NCBI RefSeq assembly: GCF_963576615.1
Contig: NC_088717.1
Location: 28,809,213 to 28,873,212, forward strand
Source: Watersipora subatra
Lineage: Eukaryota > Bryozoa > Gymnolaemata > Cheilostomatida > Watersiporidae
Direction: 5' to 3'
Length of the DNA stretch: 64,000 nt
The notes beneath the pieces were generated by a model. It was not told the DNA's origin, did no database searches, and saw only the letters and a program-made list of their open reading frames with translations. Of this stretch, positions 10,870-23,331 are shown piece by piece. How positions within the stretch are numbered: the stretch's first letter is position 1; each line of letters opens with the position of its first letter. The translations under genes and the position numbers were made by a program.

Positions 10870-11525
10870 TCTTGTCATAAAGGGGCATTGTAGTTCGGGC
10901 CTAACTTGTACATAAGATGTAAAGAAATTTGGCTAATGTTCTAGATAATTTAATGAAACCTTCCGTAATTGGACAAAAACAAAGGCTAATAAACTGTGTA
11001 CCACATTTTCGTACCTGTAAATCAATATTGCAATGTCATAATGTTACGATTTACTGAAGGTAAAACAAACGGACTACGTTTATTACAAAAACTTTCGACA
11101 ATTGGACAATGCCATAGACTGGTGAAATGTGCACGTTTTTCTACTACCTGTCGCACTGCTTTATGGTTCCGCTATCTGCTGCACGACTCTATGTGCGTTT
11201 TGTTGGCCGGTCTTAATTTTGACTAAAAAGGCTTGTCAGGTTTTAATGGTGATTTTAGCCCAAATTAATCTTTCTAGTTATGTATCATCCGATCAGATGG
11301 GTAAGTTTTAGGATATTGTCGATAATTTTCAAAGACTTAATAACATATTTAAATAGGTAGGTGTATAGGTGTTTTGTATCATTATCATACTTGAATGACT
11401 CGAAAGAAAAATAGTTAAATTTTTTGATGGGATTTCGGTACAAGGGTTTGCCTGTTGGTGGATACTTTTCGGGAGTTGTATGCACATATGCATTTATCAT
11501 AAAGCTTCCAAACACTCGCTTCGTT
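10870..11525 (+). repeat. interspersed repeat Y, copy 1
   Basis: A long diverged match to the reverse complement of 54185-54660. Shared anchors are caattggacaatgccatag, ggccggtcttaattttgact, gatcagatgggtaagtttta and tttcggtacaagggtttg. No terminal repeats or coding domain were recognised. Y lies about 500 bp left of repeat X here, and Y and X also neighbour each other (inverted) around EMC7. Confidence 0.65.
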
Positions 11526-11654
11526 CGTGTTTGGTCGTGGAATAATACAGTAAAATAGTACTAAAATAAAAGAGCTCTATAAGAGATTGAAGCAAACAGT
11601 ACTAATTATGTAAAACAGTTGTACTTAACTTTCAGCTGCTGGCAGTTTCATGAC

Positions 11655-11700
11655 TTCTGTCAATCTTCAGGCTGGAGTAGCAGCCTGAAGATTGACAGAA
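11655..11700. repeat. perfect hairpin, 20-bp stem, 6-nt loop
   Basis: ttctgtcaatcttcaggctg at 11655-11674 and its exact reverse complement at 11681-11700; the loop is gagtag. Confidence 0.96.
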
Positions 11701-11775
11701 GAAGTTGACAGAAGACAAATATTTATATATATAAAGTTTGTCAATGCCATAAACAAATGAGCACGCATGCAGAGG

Positions 11776-11809
11776 ACTGAGTCGTACTGCATACGCAGTA
11801 CGACTCAGT
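11776..11809. repeat. perfect hairpin, 15-bp stem, 4-nt loop
   Basis: actgagtcgtactgc at 11776-11790 and its exact reverse complement at 11795-11809; the loop is atac. Confidence 0.96.
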
Positions 11810-12949
11810 TGGAATGATCTAGGCAAGTTCGTTTTATGTGAACTCCTAATCTTAGGCACCTCCCCTTTTCTCATCTCTTTCCACTATCTTTTTTTGTTTT
11901 CCCGCGGCCTGCAAAGTTGGCTCACCTCCTGCGACCGATTCTCCTCTCGTGTCTCACTCGGCTCGGTTATATCGGCGCTCGAGAGGTCGGCCGCGCAGGC
12001 TCTGGTCACAGAGCTCTGCTGCAACACTTGTGTATGCAATTTAAAGATGTGATTGCGCAAAATTTTAGTTGATTTTAACAGAAAGTACTTCTTTTTTCCT
12101 ATCAGTTGATATGTTGTTCGTTGTTTTAAGCTATCTCATTGTCAAAATATTTGAAGATTAAAATCGAAAAAAATTGATTGTGGTAAAAGCGCAGAAAAAA
12201 AGATGTGCCCAGACTCTCCCAAAATGATGTATAATTTATAGTAAAACGGCCTGTCTCTATCTCTCATATTCACATCGGCTATTGCTATAAAAGTCAAATC
12301 CTGCGCGGCTCTATTGGCATATATTTTATTTTGTATTTGCTCATGATTGCTAGAATAAAATTCTAAATCCAGCTACAGTATCTATAGCTGGATTTAAAAT
12401 TTTATTATTATTATTAATGTCTCGGGCGCTTCAAATAAGGAAAATTAAAAACTTGTCATATTAGTATCCTCTAAATGCTGTGTAGACATTTGAGTACCGA
12501 CTACGATTCTGTCAGTCTACGGTAATCAGGTCGTCGAGTTAACTTATTTCATCGCGGCCTTTGCATCAGCGAAGTTCTCAGTTGATACCCACACTGGAAA
12601 CTACCGTAAATACCCGCGTATAAGGCACATTATTTAAAAAAAAAGTTGACCTAAAAACGTAGGTCTTTTTATCCATGGATACTTTTAGTATACAAATTAA
12701 GCATTTATCATAATATCGAAAATTTATTATACAAATTTCAATCTTACAATATTTATCCTCGTGGTCACCATTGGCAGATCATAGGCATGTTGACTTTCCT
12801 CATGTTGCCACCCTTGGTGAAAGTATGCTCACCATTAATCCTCTCTTCGTCCCATTTCTGCTTTAATGCTGTTTTGAATGGCTTATTCAGAATGACATCC
12901 ATCGATTGCAGAATACTGATCACACTGCCGGGGATGAAAACGAGGTCTG

Positions 12950-13670
12950 TGTAGCAAATTTCGTCATGCTTTTAGGAAATGAAGGTTCAGTTTACGATCT
13001 AATAGATTGTTCAAAGATTGTTGGAGGCTACTGCAATTTCGAAGCTTGGAGAGGTTATTAATTTTCACTGCTGTTTATTGATTGACACCGTCAAATCAAA
13101 AATAGTGTAATACATTGTGATTACATAATGCTTTAGATTGAATGGGGTAAAAATATGTAATAATGAGTAATAAAAGGTACACAACTGTTGATATAATATA
13201 TTGCTATAAAATCTATACCTTTAATTCACTCTTCTCTTATAGGTTTAAATTGCAGCAACATTTAGAAAAGTAGGTAAAATTGTAAATGTAGAATTTGTAC
13301 CGACTGATTTCCAGTGATATTTCAAACCTACTAACCGGTATTGACAGAGCGCGCCAAGGTGAACACGCCAATAAAAATTGACGGTGCGGACCGGACTCAT
13401 TGGCTGACAGATCACGGTACCACTCCAGTCGGCCAATCGCGTCCAGGCAGCACAAGGGCTGTCAGCCGTAACCGCCAAACAGCCGGGCAACGAACAATGC
13501 CCCAAACTCAACACTGACAGCCGGCCTCCAATAACACCAATTAGTGGTTGATCCCAGCCCATAGCCAATACGAACTTGCATGATTTATTGTATATTGCTA
13601 ATCTACTAGTAACTAGAAAATAAGTGGAACATGGGTGTTGCTGATTCAAAATTATATTATATTTATTACA
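12950..13670 (-). repeat. BEL/Pao 3' LTR
   Basis: 721 bp, TGT...ACA ends on the plus strand. It is nearly identical to the LTR at 20581-21268 apart from a length difference of about 33 bp and scattered substitutions. A purine-rich tract (gtaggtgggag on the minus strand) adjoins its inner edge at 13671, as expected for a polypurine tract. Confidence 0.93.
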
Positions 13671-13864
13671 CTCCCACCTACTTTTGCTATAATAACGGAA
13701 AATTAATGAGACGATAAACATATTAATGCTAAAGATACGCAAAAATGTATATTCTAAGAAATGTGGATACGATACCCACAACAAAACAGAACTACTATTA
13801 CTACTAGCTACTATGAAAATATGATGCTAACTACAATGTACTCTACTGTAATGCTACAAAATGA

Positions 13865-16800
13865 CTATTCTGATTCAGACGGAAGGAGCAGAATCAATTT
13901 CTGTATGGGGCGTTCCAGTATGGTGGCCTTTTCTAGCCTCTTTCCGGATTTGTCTAGATAACGACTTGCGACTCTAACTTTGGCTCTTTTGGGTAACTCG
14001 TCTTTTTCACTAATGGTGTCTTTGACAATTGCCGTGAGCCACTGATTGCGCGGTTGGAAATCATCAACGATGAGCACCAAGTCTTCTGCTTGTATTTGTC
14101 GCTTTACTTGTGTCCACTTTTGCCTCTTGGTTATATTCGCGATGTATCCGGCTTTTCACTCAGTCCAGAATTCTTCGGCAAACATCTGTACCTTTTTCCA
14201 CTGCTTCCTACCGTAGATTTCTTGCTTGTCGAACTTTCCAGGCAGCAATGGTGCTTACCTAGGTTTCATCGTAATTAGATGATTTGGTGTGATTACTATT
14301 TCGTTTGGTTTGTAAAGGTTGTCCACAGTGAGTGGACGACTGTTTACCGTACTCATTGATTCATATAACGCTGTTCTTAATGATTCTGTGGTCATCCTAC
14401 CTTTGTATGTGGTTATCATTCCATTGAGCACTCCTTTTATGGTTCGAATTTGGCGCTCCCATGCACCGCCTGCATGACTACCACCAGGCGCGTTAAATCT
14501 GAATTCAATCATCTCTTCCTTCAATGCCGCCTTCAGTGTACAGTTCATCGTCTCAAATTCTTTTGTTAATTCGTTGTCCGCACCAACGAAGTTGGTACCA
14601 TTGTCACAGTATATTGTCTTAATGCCTCCTCTTATGCATATAAAACGTCTTATGGCGTTGATGAAACTGTCCGCTGACATTGCCTCCAATATTTCAATAT
14701 GCACCGATCTGGAGTACATACATGTTATAAGCAGACCCCAGCGTTTCAGCTCGGTACGTCTGTCTTTCACCGTGTATGGCCCAAAGCAGTCTACTCCGAC
14801 ATGAGTAAACGGTGGGAATGGCTCCACTCGAGTTTGGGGTAAATCTCCCATCAGTTGTGTTATTGGTGGACCTCTTGCAGCTTGGCATTGGACACACTTG
14901 TGTATGACACTTCCCACAAGTTTACTTGCACCCGTAATCCAGTATTCGGCGCCTCTTATTGCGCCAACGGTAGTGGTCAGTCCTTGATGATGTATTTTTT
15001 TATGGAAGTGTGTCACAAGTAATTTGGCAATTGCGGATGCTTTCGGTATGAGTATTGGGTGTTTTTCATTGTCTGTCAGTGCTAGAGAGTGTTTAACTCT
15101 CCCACCAATGCGGAGTAGTCCGTCTTCATCCAAATATGGCCTCAGATTTAGAAGGCTGCTCCCTTTGTGTACTTCTTTTGACTTAGACAGCTGTTTTATA
15201 TCTGCACTCCACTCTTGAGATTGTGCCAGTTTGATTATGATGATTTCGGCCTGTAGCGTATCTGCTGGCGATACCTCAGGTTTACTCAAGCTTCTGGCGC
15301 TCAGCATCTTTCTTGCATTTGCTATAGCCTTGACCAGTCTCGACCAGGAGCTGAATCTCTCAAAACAAGGAGCCAAACTGTCAACGTTGATGTTTGTGCT
15401 AAGAATGTTCTTAGGCTTTTTGATTTCGGGATCGTTTATGGCTGTGGTCTCGTTGCCTGTCTTATTATCTAGGTACACTGCAATTTCCAAGTTACGCAGA
15501 AATTCTGGTCCAGACCACCAAATAGACTGTAAAAATTCAAGGAGGCTTGCGCCCCTCGACAAGATGTCAGCTGGATTTTCCTTGCCAGGTACGTGGAACC
15601 AGTGTTCGACTTTAGAATTCTTTCGAATAACTTCTACCCTGTTTGCTACAAACATGTGGTACCGAGCCTCACTATTCTTGATGTAGCCCAAAGCTATTGC
15701 TGAGTCTGACAAAAAAATTCTTTGTCTATGTTAACTTTCAATTCCGCCTTGATTATGGAGCTGAGTTTGACCGCTTCGACGGCGGACTGCAACTCCAATC
15801 TTGGAACTGTTATTTGCTTGAGAGGAACCACTCGTGATTTGGCCATCAACAATGCTGTGTGGACTTCCTTGCGGTTGTTCACCAGCCTCACATACGAACA
15901 GGCTCCGTAACCGTTGAGGCTTGCATCACAGAAGTGGTGTATCTCGTTTTGCGTCACGCAGCCAAATTCTTTCGGTACGACGCATCTTTCTATTTTTATG
16001 CTCTCAAGTCTGCTTAGCTCCTTTTTCCAATTTTCCCAATCGGATTTCAGTTCTGGCAAAACTTCTGCGTCCCACTCGCCTTTTTCTCCACAGGTCTTTT
16101 GAGATATTTGTCGTCCTTTAAGGATGAATGGTGCTAGCAACCCTAATGGGTCGTAAAGTTGTGATATGACCAATAGGATCCCTTTTCTAATAGATGGCAT
16201 AGACTTCATGCTGTTTTGGAATTCTATTGTGTCATTTTCTACCGACCACTCTAAGCCTAAGGTCCTCTCGGTGGGCAGTTTGTCTCTGAATAAATTTAGA
16301 TTTTGGGCTTCCTTTACTCTTTCTGATGCTGGTATGTTGGCTAATACTTCGCGGTTGTTGGTTAGAAACTTGTGAAGGCGTAGATTGGCTCTTCTACATA
16401 TCTCTATGGCGCTTTGAATGAGGTTTGCTGCTTCTTCTACTGTGTCTACACTTGTTATGCTGTCGTCGACATAAAAGTCCTCTAGAATGAAATTACTAGC
16501 TATTGGCATTTCTTCTTCGTATTCTTTCGCGATCTTTCGTAATGCAATGGTGGCGACCCCAGGAGAAGTTGCACCAAATAGTTGTCGAGTCATTCTGTAT
16601 TCCTGAGGGTTGGCCATAATATCATTAGCGTCCTTCCACAGGAAATGTAAAAAATCTCGGTGGTCTGTTGTTACAAAGAAATTGTAGAACATTTTTTCGA
16701 TGTCACATGATATAGCGATTCGTTTTGTTCTAAATCGTAGGAGGATTCCTACCAGACTATTCATCATGTCGAGTCCTGTGTGTAGCTGGTCGTTAAGCGA

Positions 16801-17337
16801 TTGACCCTTGTACTTTGCGCTGGCATCAAACACAACGCGTAATTTATCCTTTCTGGGGTGACGCACTCCAAAATGAGGGATATACCATGTTTTTTCGTTA
16901 ACGGGTTCATCAGGTGCAAGTTCAGCGTGCCCGTTATCAATAATTTCTCTCATAAACTGATCATATTCTTTTTTGTATGTTGCATTTCCTTTGAGCTTAT
17001 TTGCTAGTTGCTCGAACCTTTTCTCTGCTTGAGCTCGGTTGTTAGGCAACAGCGTTTCATCATTGAATGGCAGCGGAAAGCACCATGATCCATTCTCCAA
17101 TTTTCTAGCTCCTGTTTCTAAGATTCGTAAAAACTGTTTGTCATTCTGTGACATCTTTGTGTTGGTGAGACAGTTAGCATCTTTCAGTGGGTTTTCAATT
17201 CCAGCGTAGCTCTTCTCTAGAATCTCAAAAGATGTTAAATCGGTCTGCAATGCTCCTTTGATTGTTTCGCAGCGTTCTGTGCTTGATTGAGTTGATTGGA
17301 TACTGTGTACTGTATGCTTGGTTGGAAGTTTTTTCAC
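13865..17337 (-). pseudogene. BEL/Pao pol-like region (RT, RNase H, integrase)
   Basis: Minus-strand frames show a reverse transcriptase of the BEL/Pao type (FYVDDSITSVDT is the YVDD box), an RNase H-like segment (HHFCDASLNGYGA), an integrase zinc-binding segment (HHQGLTTT, then HKCVQCQAARG), the integrase core (GVDCFGPY, then YCDNGTNFVGA) and a C-terminal DUF5641-like end (PRNQWLTAIVKD, ERPIQKLILLL). In living relatives this encodes the enzymes that copy and integrate the element. Treated as a fossil: the region carries about one to two breaks. Confidence 0.88.
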
Positions 17338-17352
17338 TTCACCACATAGGGT

Positions 17353-19690
17353 CTATCCAAACACTGTACGCATGGCAAATGTTTCTCCCTCTTCTCCGAG
17401 AATGACTTCTCTTGGTGCAAGGGCTGTAGCGCAGTCTACTCCGATAAGAATACCAACGGGTATATCCATTTCTGGGGGAATCTCTTGCTGTAAGTGTTTC
17501 AGATGTGGAATATCTGATACATGTTTTTTGTTGGGTATCTGATTTCTATTGCACGGTAATGTACTTTGTTCGTAAGCTCGTACTTCTACCCTTTGTGCAT
17601 CTTGTAAGCCATAACCTCTAACGCTAATGGTGTAGCGGTTAAGTCTTTGTGTTGTCTCTCCGTGCAGTGTGGCCATTGTGATTTTCTCTGTGGTGTAACT
17701 GGGGTCAATTTGACTAGCCAGACTAGAAGTTATAAAGCTGGCGTCAAACTGTGTGTCTAATAACGCATAAACAAGCTGCTCACTTTTATCTGATGATACA
17801 TAGACTGGCACTATCATATTGAGCAGATTAGATCCCTTCCTTTGTTTTACAGTGTGTACGTTTTTCTTGGTTTCACCGTTGGGCTTCTCTGTCGTCGGTT
17901 TGGCTCGAGATGCACCAGTCTCGGTCTTGCTAGATGTTTCTTGCGTAGTTTGGAAATCTTTATGAAGGACCGTTGGGTGACGTTTACCACATTTAGTGCA
18001 AGTTGCTCGATTTTGACAAGCTTTGCTGAGGTGATTAAACTTCAAGCAACCGTAGCATAGCCTGTTTTCTTTGATGAACCTTTCTTTTTCCGGTTCACTT
18101 TTAGCTGCCAATGATCTGCACTCGGCCACAGGATGTGTACCTTTCTGGCAGTGTGTACAGTCACTCGGTTTACTGGGGCTTAAGCGTAAGTTGCGAACCC
18201 TCTCTCTTTTTGGAGGAGTAGGTTTAGGGTGAGGTTGAGCATCTTCTGTGTCTCGAAGATTATTACTTGACACCCTTGCTTCATGAGAGATGAACTCCAC
18301 ATATTTAGAGAATGGTGGAAATCCTTTCTTTTCTTCTTTGTCAGTGACGTAGTAAGTCCAGCGGTTCACCAGCCAAGCTGGTAAAACCTTTATGTACTTC
18401 TTGTTTTCTCGTTTGTCGTTGAGCGCTTGAAGGTTAGGCATGACTCTTTGGGCAGCAAGGCACTGCTTAAGGAAATATGAGTATTTCTTTAAGGCGTCAT
18501 GATCTTTATTTGCGATTCTGGGCCAGCTTTCCAATTTGTCCCGGAAGCTGTTCTCTACCAGATCCTCCCTACCAAACTCCTCGTGTAACGTAGCTAAGGC
18601 TTCTTCATACGCACCTTTTGTTTGAAGTCTGAAGTAGCCACATATGGCTTCTTTGGCATTGCCACTTACATATTTCTTTAGTCTATGGAGCTTCTCTATG
18701 GGAGATCCTCGCTCTGAGTCTATGAGACTATCAAAGGCTACTCGCCAGTCAGCGTATTCCAAGGGATCTCCCGAGAACACATTCGGCTCAGCTGGAGCAA
18801 GTAATGATACGTGCATATGCTCTGTGATTTCCTGTGCCAGATGAGACGCTTGATAGTCTCCCTGTGTTGATTGTCTGGAATCTGCATCAAAACAGTCAGG
18901 AATTGTGTTTCTCGTAAAAGAGTCACTCATTTTTTTGGGCCATGTCGGATGCTGTTGAAGAACAGCCTGTGGAGAGGTTGATTGAGTAGCTTGTGCTGGA
19001 TCTGTAAATCTCGTGGGAGGTGCGGCAATTACTGGTGGACTATTCTGTGAAGAATTTTGTCCGGTGAGTGTCGTCTGCTCGGTGTTTAATATTTTGTACC
19101 TCTCCTGTAGTCTTTCGCGCCGGGCGGCCATGCGAGTTTCCAACTCTTCCATCTCTTCTTGTAATTTCTTCTTGGCTTCTTCTACAGCTTGTTCAGCTTC
19201 TTTTAGCTCCTCATCTAGCTTGAGCTCTGATTCTTTGCGTTGACTGTAATAGTTTTGCACTATATCGGCAATGAATCGATCAAACAGAGTTTGTGTGGTT
19301 GGATTTACTTTATTATCACTGAGTACCTTTATTTCGGTAAAAATATCAGTAACAGAAATAGTACATTGCTCTACTAACAACATAAATGTATCTACACGAT
19401 CATCTGGAAGAGCATCAGCTTCCCCCAAAAAATTCTCATTCTCTTTCAACTGCTTACTTATAGTTTTAACCAGCAGTTGTGATAACTCTATAACTTTGTT
19501 CTCTCTAGCTTTTAAAGCTAGCTTTTTATCTCAATTTGATTTTCTCTGATGTTTTTCCTCAGAATTGCTATCAATGGCCTTGGATTCAGCACTGACTGCG
19601 CTACTTGATTGTTCTGCGGATTCAGGCCCACTAACCGGACCTATTTTGTGTGACTCGCTGTCACTATCGCTATTGGACTTTGTCATGACA
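17353..19690 (-). pseudogene. BEL/Pao gag-like and protease-like region
   Basis: The minus-strand frame has an N-terminal coiled-coil-like stretch rich in Glu/Lys (ELKEAEQAVEEAKKKLQEEM), a DUF1759-type gag segment (FSGDPLEYADWRVAFDSLID), paired Cys/His knuckles (CYGCLKFNHLSKAC and CTKCGKRH) and a DUF1758-type aspartic-protease-like segment. In the family these form the particle core and process the polyprotein. Fossil: mostly readable, with about one break towards the N-terminus. Confidence 0.87.
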
Positions 19691-20580
19691 ATACTTATTT
19701 CGATGATATTGTTAATGGCAATAAGCTGAGCTCAACCACCAATTAATGTAACTAGACCCAGCTGAACAATCCGAGAATGCAACACGCTCGCGCCCAGACG
19801 CCCACACGACACAAGCCAACAGCACCGGCGCCGCCTAGGCACGACAGGACCTCAGAAGTAACACCAAACCTACCAGCCAGGCAAGCCTAGAAACAACGAC
19901 TACCAACCTGTCACCCAAGGGCACTCTGTCAACGCCAGCTAGTTTACAAGCAGTGATAAAAGAAGTGTAGTCAAAAAACAAAATCTTACTATCTTGATAA
20001 TACAAAATAACAGTTTAATCACCATATATTTACGGTACAAGTTTAGGCCAGCAAGTAATTTTACTCCCTATATTGGCTAACGAGGCGATGCTCTAACTAT
20101 TGAATTGTCTGTTTAAATCTACAGCCTGTTATAATTGTCATTGGTCTACGTAATAAACTTAGTAGGCTTATTCTATATAGATACTTAGCTGATGCTGAGA
20201 GCACTTTGACTGTAGATTGGACTTTGCTTGAACTTTACTACTAAATTCTGTGTGGCGTCTGTGTCACTGACTACTTCCAGTGTAATACGAAGACGATTCT
20301 GAAGTTTTGGCGGTAGTTTGTGTGTCTGTATCACTAGTTACGTCCAGTGTAATACAAAGACTATTGTTTATGCTGACTTAGTTTGCAACCTGTAGGTGAG
20401 AGCGCTGAAATTGACGACGCTTTCCTTATGACTTTGCCATCTGGCAGTTCGATCAATCAGAACTGTATGCCAAGAACTTTCAGGACTGTTACGTTAGCTT
20501 TCCGTATCGTCCAGCTTACTTTTACTTAGAATGGTTTGAACCTCCGTAGGGCGTAGTGTTTAAGTGAGTAAAGATTTCAC

Positions 20581-21268
20581 TGTAGCAAATTTCGTCATGC
20601 TTTTAGGAAATGGAGGTTTAGTTTACGATCTAATAGATTGTTCAAAGATTGTTGTAGGCTACTGCAATTTCGAAGCTTGGAGAGGTTATTAATTTTTACT
20701 GCTGTTTATTGATTGACACCGTCAAATCAAAAATAGTGTAATACATTGTGATTACATAATGCTTTAGATTGAATGAGGTAAAAATATGTAATAATGAGTA
20801 ATAAAAGGTACACAACTGTTGATATAATATATTGCTATAAAATCTATACCTTTAATTCACTCTTCTCTTATAGGTTTAAATTGCAGCAACATTTAGAAAA
20901 GTAGGTGAAATTGTAAATGTAGAATTTGTGCCGACTGATTTCCAGTGATATTTCAAACCTACTAACCGGTATTGACAGAGCGCGCCAAGGTGAACGCGCC
21001 AATAAAAATTGACGGTGCCACTCCAGTCGGCCAATCGCGTCCAGGCAGCACAAGGGCTGTCAGCCGTGACCACCAAACAGCCGGGCAACGAACAATGCCC
21101 CAAACTCAACACTGACAGCCGGCCTCCAATAACACCAATTAGTGGTTGATCCCAGCCCATAGCCAGTACGAACTTGCATGATTTATTGTATATTGCTACT
21201 CTACTAGTAACTAGAAAATAAGTAGAACATGGGTGTTGCTGATTCAAAATTATATTATATTTATTACA
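20581..21268 (-). repeat. BEL/Pao 5' LTR
   Basis: 688 bp with the same TGT...ACA ends as its partner at 12950-13670. The roughly 890 bp between this LTR and the gag-like region (19691-20580) is leader with no coding frame. Confidence 0.93.
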
Positions 21269-21354
21269 GTCTGTATTGTGCCACTTCAATTTTGATTTAA
21301 CATTGTTGGTTGTATGGCATCGGAAAGCGTCTAATATCAGCACCGATTGCTTTC

Positions 21355-21425
21355 ACCAATCATTCGACACGACGAATGTCGACCGATTTCGTGAAATTAT
21401 TTGACATTCGTCGAATGATTGCACA
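21355..21425. repeat. quasi-palindrome inside the Tigger relic
   Basis: caatcattcgac...gaatgtc near the left matches the reverse complement of gacattcgtcgaatgattg near the right, with a 4-base extra insert in the left arm. It lies upstream of the transposase remnant. Confidence 0.8.
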
Positions 21426-21898
21426 AAAATTTATATGAAACACCACTGTTTCTATAAAAATTAATGGAAGTTTAGGACTAAAATTAGGATGCGCCCTATA
21501 CACAGTTACACAGTTTTTCATCACTATTGGGGTCAAATATCCACTGCATTCTATACATAGTGTAGTATCATCCTAAACGCGAATATTTACTATAGTTAGT
21601 AAATAAAATAAGCAAGCCGCATCTTTGAAAAGAATATGTTCAAATATATGGCGAAACCAACTGCATCCTTAAAAAGGTCAGATATAGTCAACGTTATCCA
21701 ATCATTATTAGTATCAATTAATAAAAATAAATTCACTGCTCACAATCGATTAGTTGATTCAAGTACTAAATGGTTTTATGAGTTGACCAAAATATTGAAC
21801 GCAAAACAACGTCAATTTCTCTGAAATCAATTAACCCATCGATTCTGGCGAATAGGTAATAAAGCTATTCTTGCACCTGGTTGGCGGTTTGTGGCTCG

Positions 21899-23331
21899 TT
21901 TTTCCATTAGTAGTGTTTTTCACCCAGTGGCATCCAATGCCCAACTCAGTGACACACTACTGCACTGAGCTGAGCATTGGATGCATTGGCCTTCATCAGA
22001 AGGTGAAGTATTACTGCTTGTTAATACTGTCTGTCCTTAGCCAAGGTGACTGGATCACACCTGTGATAAAGCCAAGGTGGTCCTTGACGCTTGGGCTTGG
22101 TTGGCTTGGTTGGCGATTTCATTGGCTGATGGCGGGTAGTATTTCGATTAGTGTTATCCATTAGCTCGGCTTTCTTGGTCTTTTTTTAGAACCTTCTTAC
22201 ACTAGGTCACCAATTATAACTCTGCAGAAGCACTTTTTAAATTATAGCATCTATATCAGCAAGCTGGAATCGCAAACCGAAGAGCCCAGGGTTGCTCAAA
22301 TAATAAGCAAATGTCATTTAAACAGCAATCTACACTTACATCTACTCAATTACCATTATCAGTGAATCTACTCGCACAATGCTCGCTTGCCTGGGTCGCT
22401 GGCAGACCCGAAAACTGCCATAGCTGATATAGGGAATATGCCATCGTTACACAAAAATAAAATATAACACAAATGAAACAGTCAAAACATTATTATTATA
22501 TATACAGAGGAACATAGATGTAGTAAACACAGGTAATAGTAAGGTTTACTATATCTATGCAGTAGAACCTCGGTTCTCGAACATAATCCATTCCAGAAGG
22601 TTGTTCAAACACTGAGGTGTTCGAGATCCGAAAAGATTATTCCCATCAGAATTAATGTATGTAAATTTTAATCTGTTCCAAGCCGAAAAGACAACTTCGG
22701 TAAAGTATTTTTTAAACATGTTACACAATAAACTGTACTGTATACTACGTACTATAAAAACGTATAAAAACGGGTAGATATAGGTCATGTTCATTGGTCG
22801 AAAACCGTAGCGTAATAATATAATATGATATATAATATATGCTATAATATATAAATATAATATAATATAACGATGTATAATAATATTGTAATAATATATG
22901 TATACTATTATTACTTTTATATCGTTCATTTATGGTCTCGGTCATCTTTCTCAAGTCAGTGGCTGTCAGACTCCATTACACATTTCTGCGTGTTTTTAAT
23001 GTTAGGCCGAACTGGATAAACCATAACAATGTCATGAAAAGCGAGAATTCTCAAGCAGTTTTTGCAGACATCACAAACAAGAGAATATTGGAAATGGCTG
23101 AAAATATCCAGTCTAGAAGTAAGACCAGTTTTACCAACTTTTTACTCGTACAATCTTTTATGGCTTTTAGCAACAGTGGTGAGATAAAAACAGGAAATAC
23201 ATTAACGTTCTTTTATTGTATTTTAGTAACCATTTATTAAATAGTGTTATATAATAGCTGCCAGTTTATTACAATTTACGTTTGCTAAACAAACAAACAC
23301 ACAGACAGGCCTTTTAAAGGTTTTTGCGGAT
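21899..23331. other. no gene; hairpin and mariner-like MITE trace
   Basis: It holds an imperfect hairpin (21930-21951 with 21963-21984, 20 of 22 paired). It also holds a stretch starting cagtagaacctcggttctcg at 22559 with gttcgagatccg further in, which resembles the end of a Tc1/mariner-type MITE. The right end of that MITE was not found. A TA-rich run lies at about 22810-22920. Confidence 0.4.

Larger units (their letters stand above)
11526..12054. other. spacer with two perfect hairpins and a GC-rich patch
   Basis: Separates repeats Y and X. It contains the hairpins at 11655-11700 and 11776-11809 and a CpG-rich patch near 11900-12000 (cggctcggttatatcggcgc). No supported coding frame. Confidence 0.4.
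12945..21273 (-). mobile_element. BEL/Pao LTR retrotransposon, near-complete fossil
   Basis: The element spans 12950-21268 (about 8.3 kb) between two LTRs that begin TGT and end ACA, with a 5-bp target duplication gtctg at 12945-12949 and 21269-21273. It is oriented on the minus strand. Parts in order: 5' LTR (20581-21268), leader, gag-like region with Cys/His knuckles and an aspartic-protease-like segment, reverse transcriptase and RNase H, integrase with a C-terminal DUF5641-like segment, a purine-rich tract and the 3' LTR (12950-13670). This order is that of BEL/Pao. The coding region looks largely present but broken in a few places, about three. LTRs differ at roughly a dozen of about 690 shared positions (around 2 percent), so it is fairly young. 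It inserted into a Tigger relic. Confidence 0.93.
12602..21594 (-). mobile_element. pogo/Tigger-type DNA transposon, internally deleted and split by a BEL/Pao insertion
   Basis: Terminal inverted repeats are at 12602-12622 (taccgtaaatacccgcgtat) and 21574-21594 (taaacgcgaatatttactat), matching at about 16 of 21 positions with TA at the outer ends. The coding remnant is on the minus strand. A piece at about 21345-21274 reads LILDAFRCHTTNNVKSKLK and the piece at 12944-12760 reads FIPGSVISILQSMDVILNKP, then FKTALKQKWDEER. These are the second and third acidic-residue motifs of the DDE_1 (pogo/Jerky) domain. Without the insertion the element is only about 670 bp, so most of the transposase was already gone. 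The frame ends in a natural stop after MICQW. A hairpin of about 70 bp lies at 21355-21425. Confidence 0.75.
12055..21898 (+). repeat. interspersed repeat X, copy 1, split by a nested insertion
   Basis: X occupies 12055-12601 and resumes at 21595-21898; everything between is inserted. Matching copies, reversed, are at 51240-52040 and 53197-53480. Anchors shared with them include gttgattttaacagaaagta, gtctacggtaatcaggtcgt, cgagttaacttatt, gcatctttgaaaa and ggcgaaaccaactgcatc. The uninterrupted copy at 53330-53400 reads straight across the junction. X has no obvious terminal repeats; a short protein-like frame is noted in the copy at 51240. Confidence 0.75.

Noticed and set aside
13237-13784. 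Open frames of 72-179 codons over the LTR at 12950-13670
   Set aside because: They lie in non-coding LTR sequence and recur in the partner LTR; no domain.
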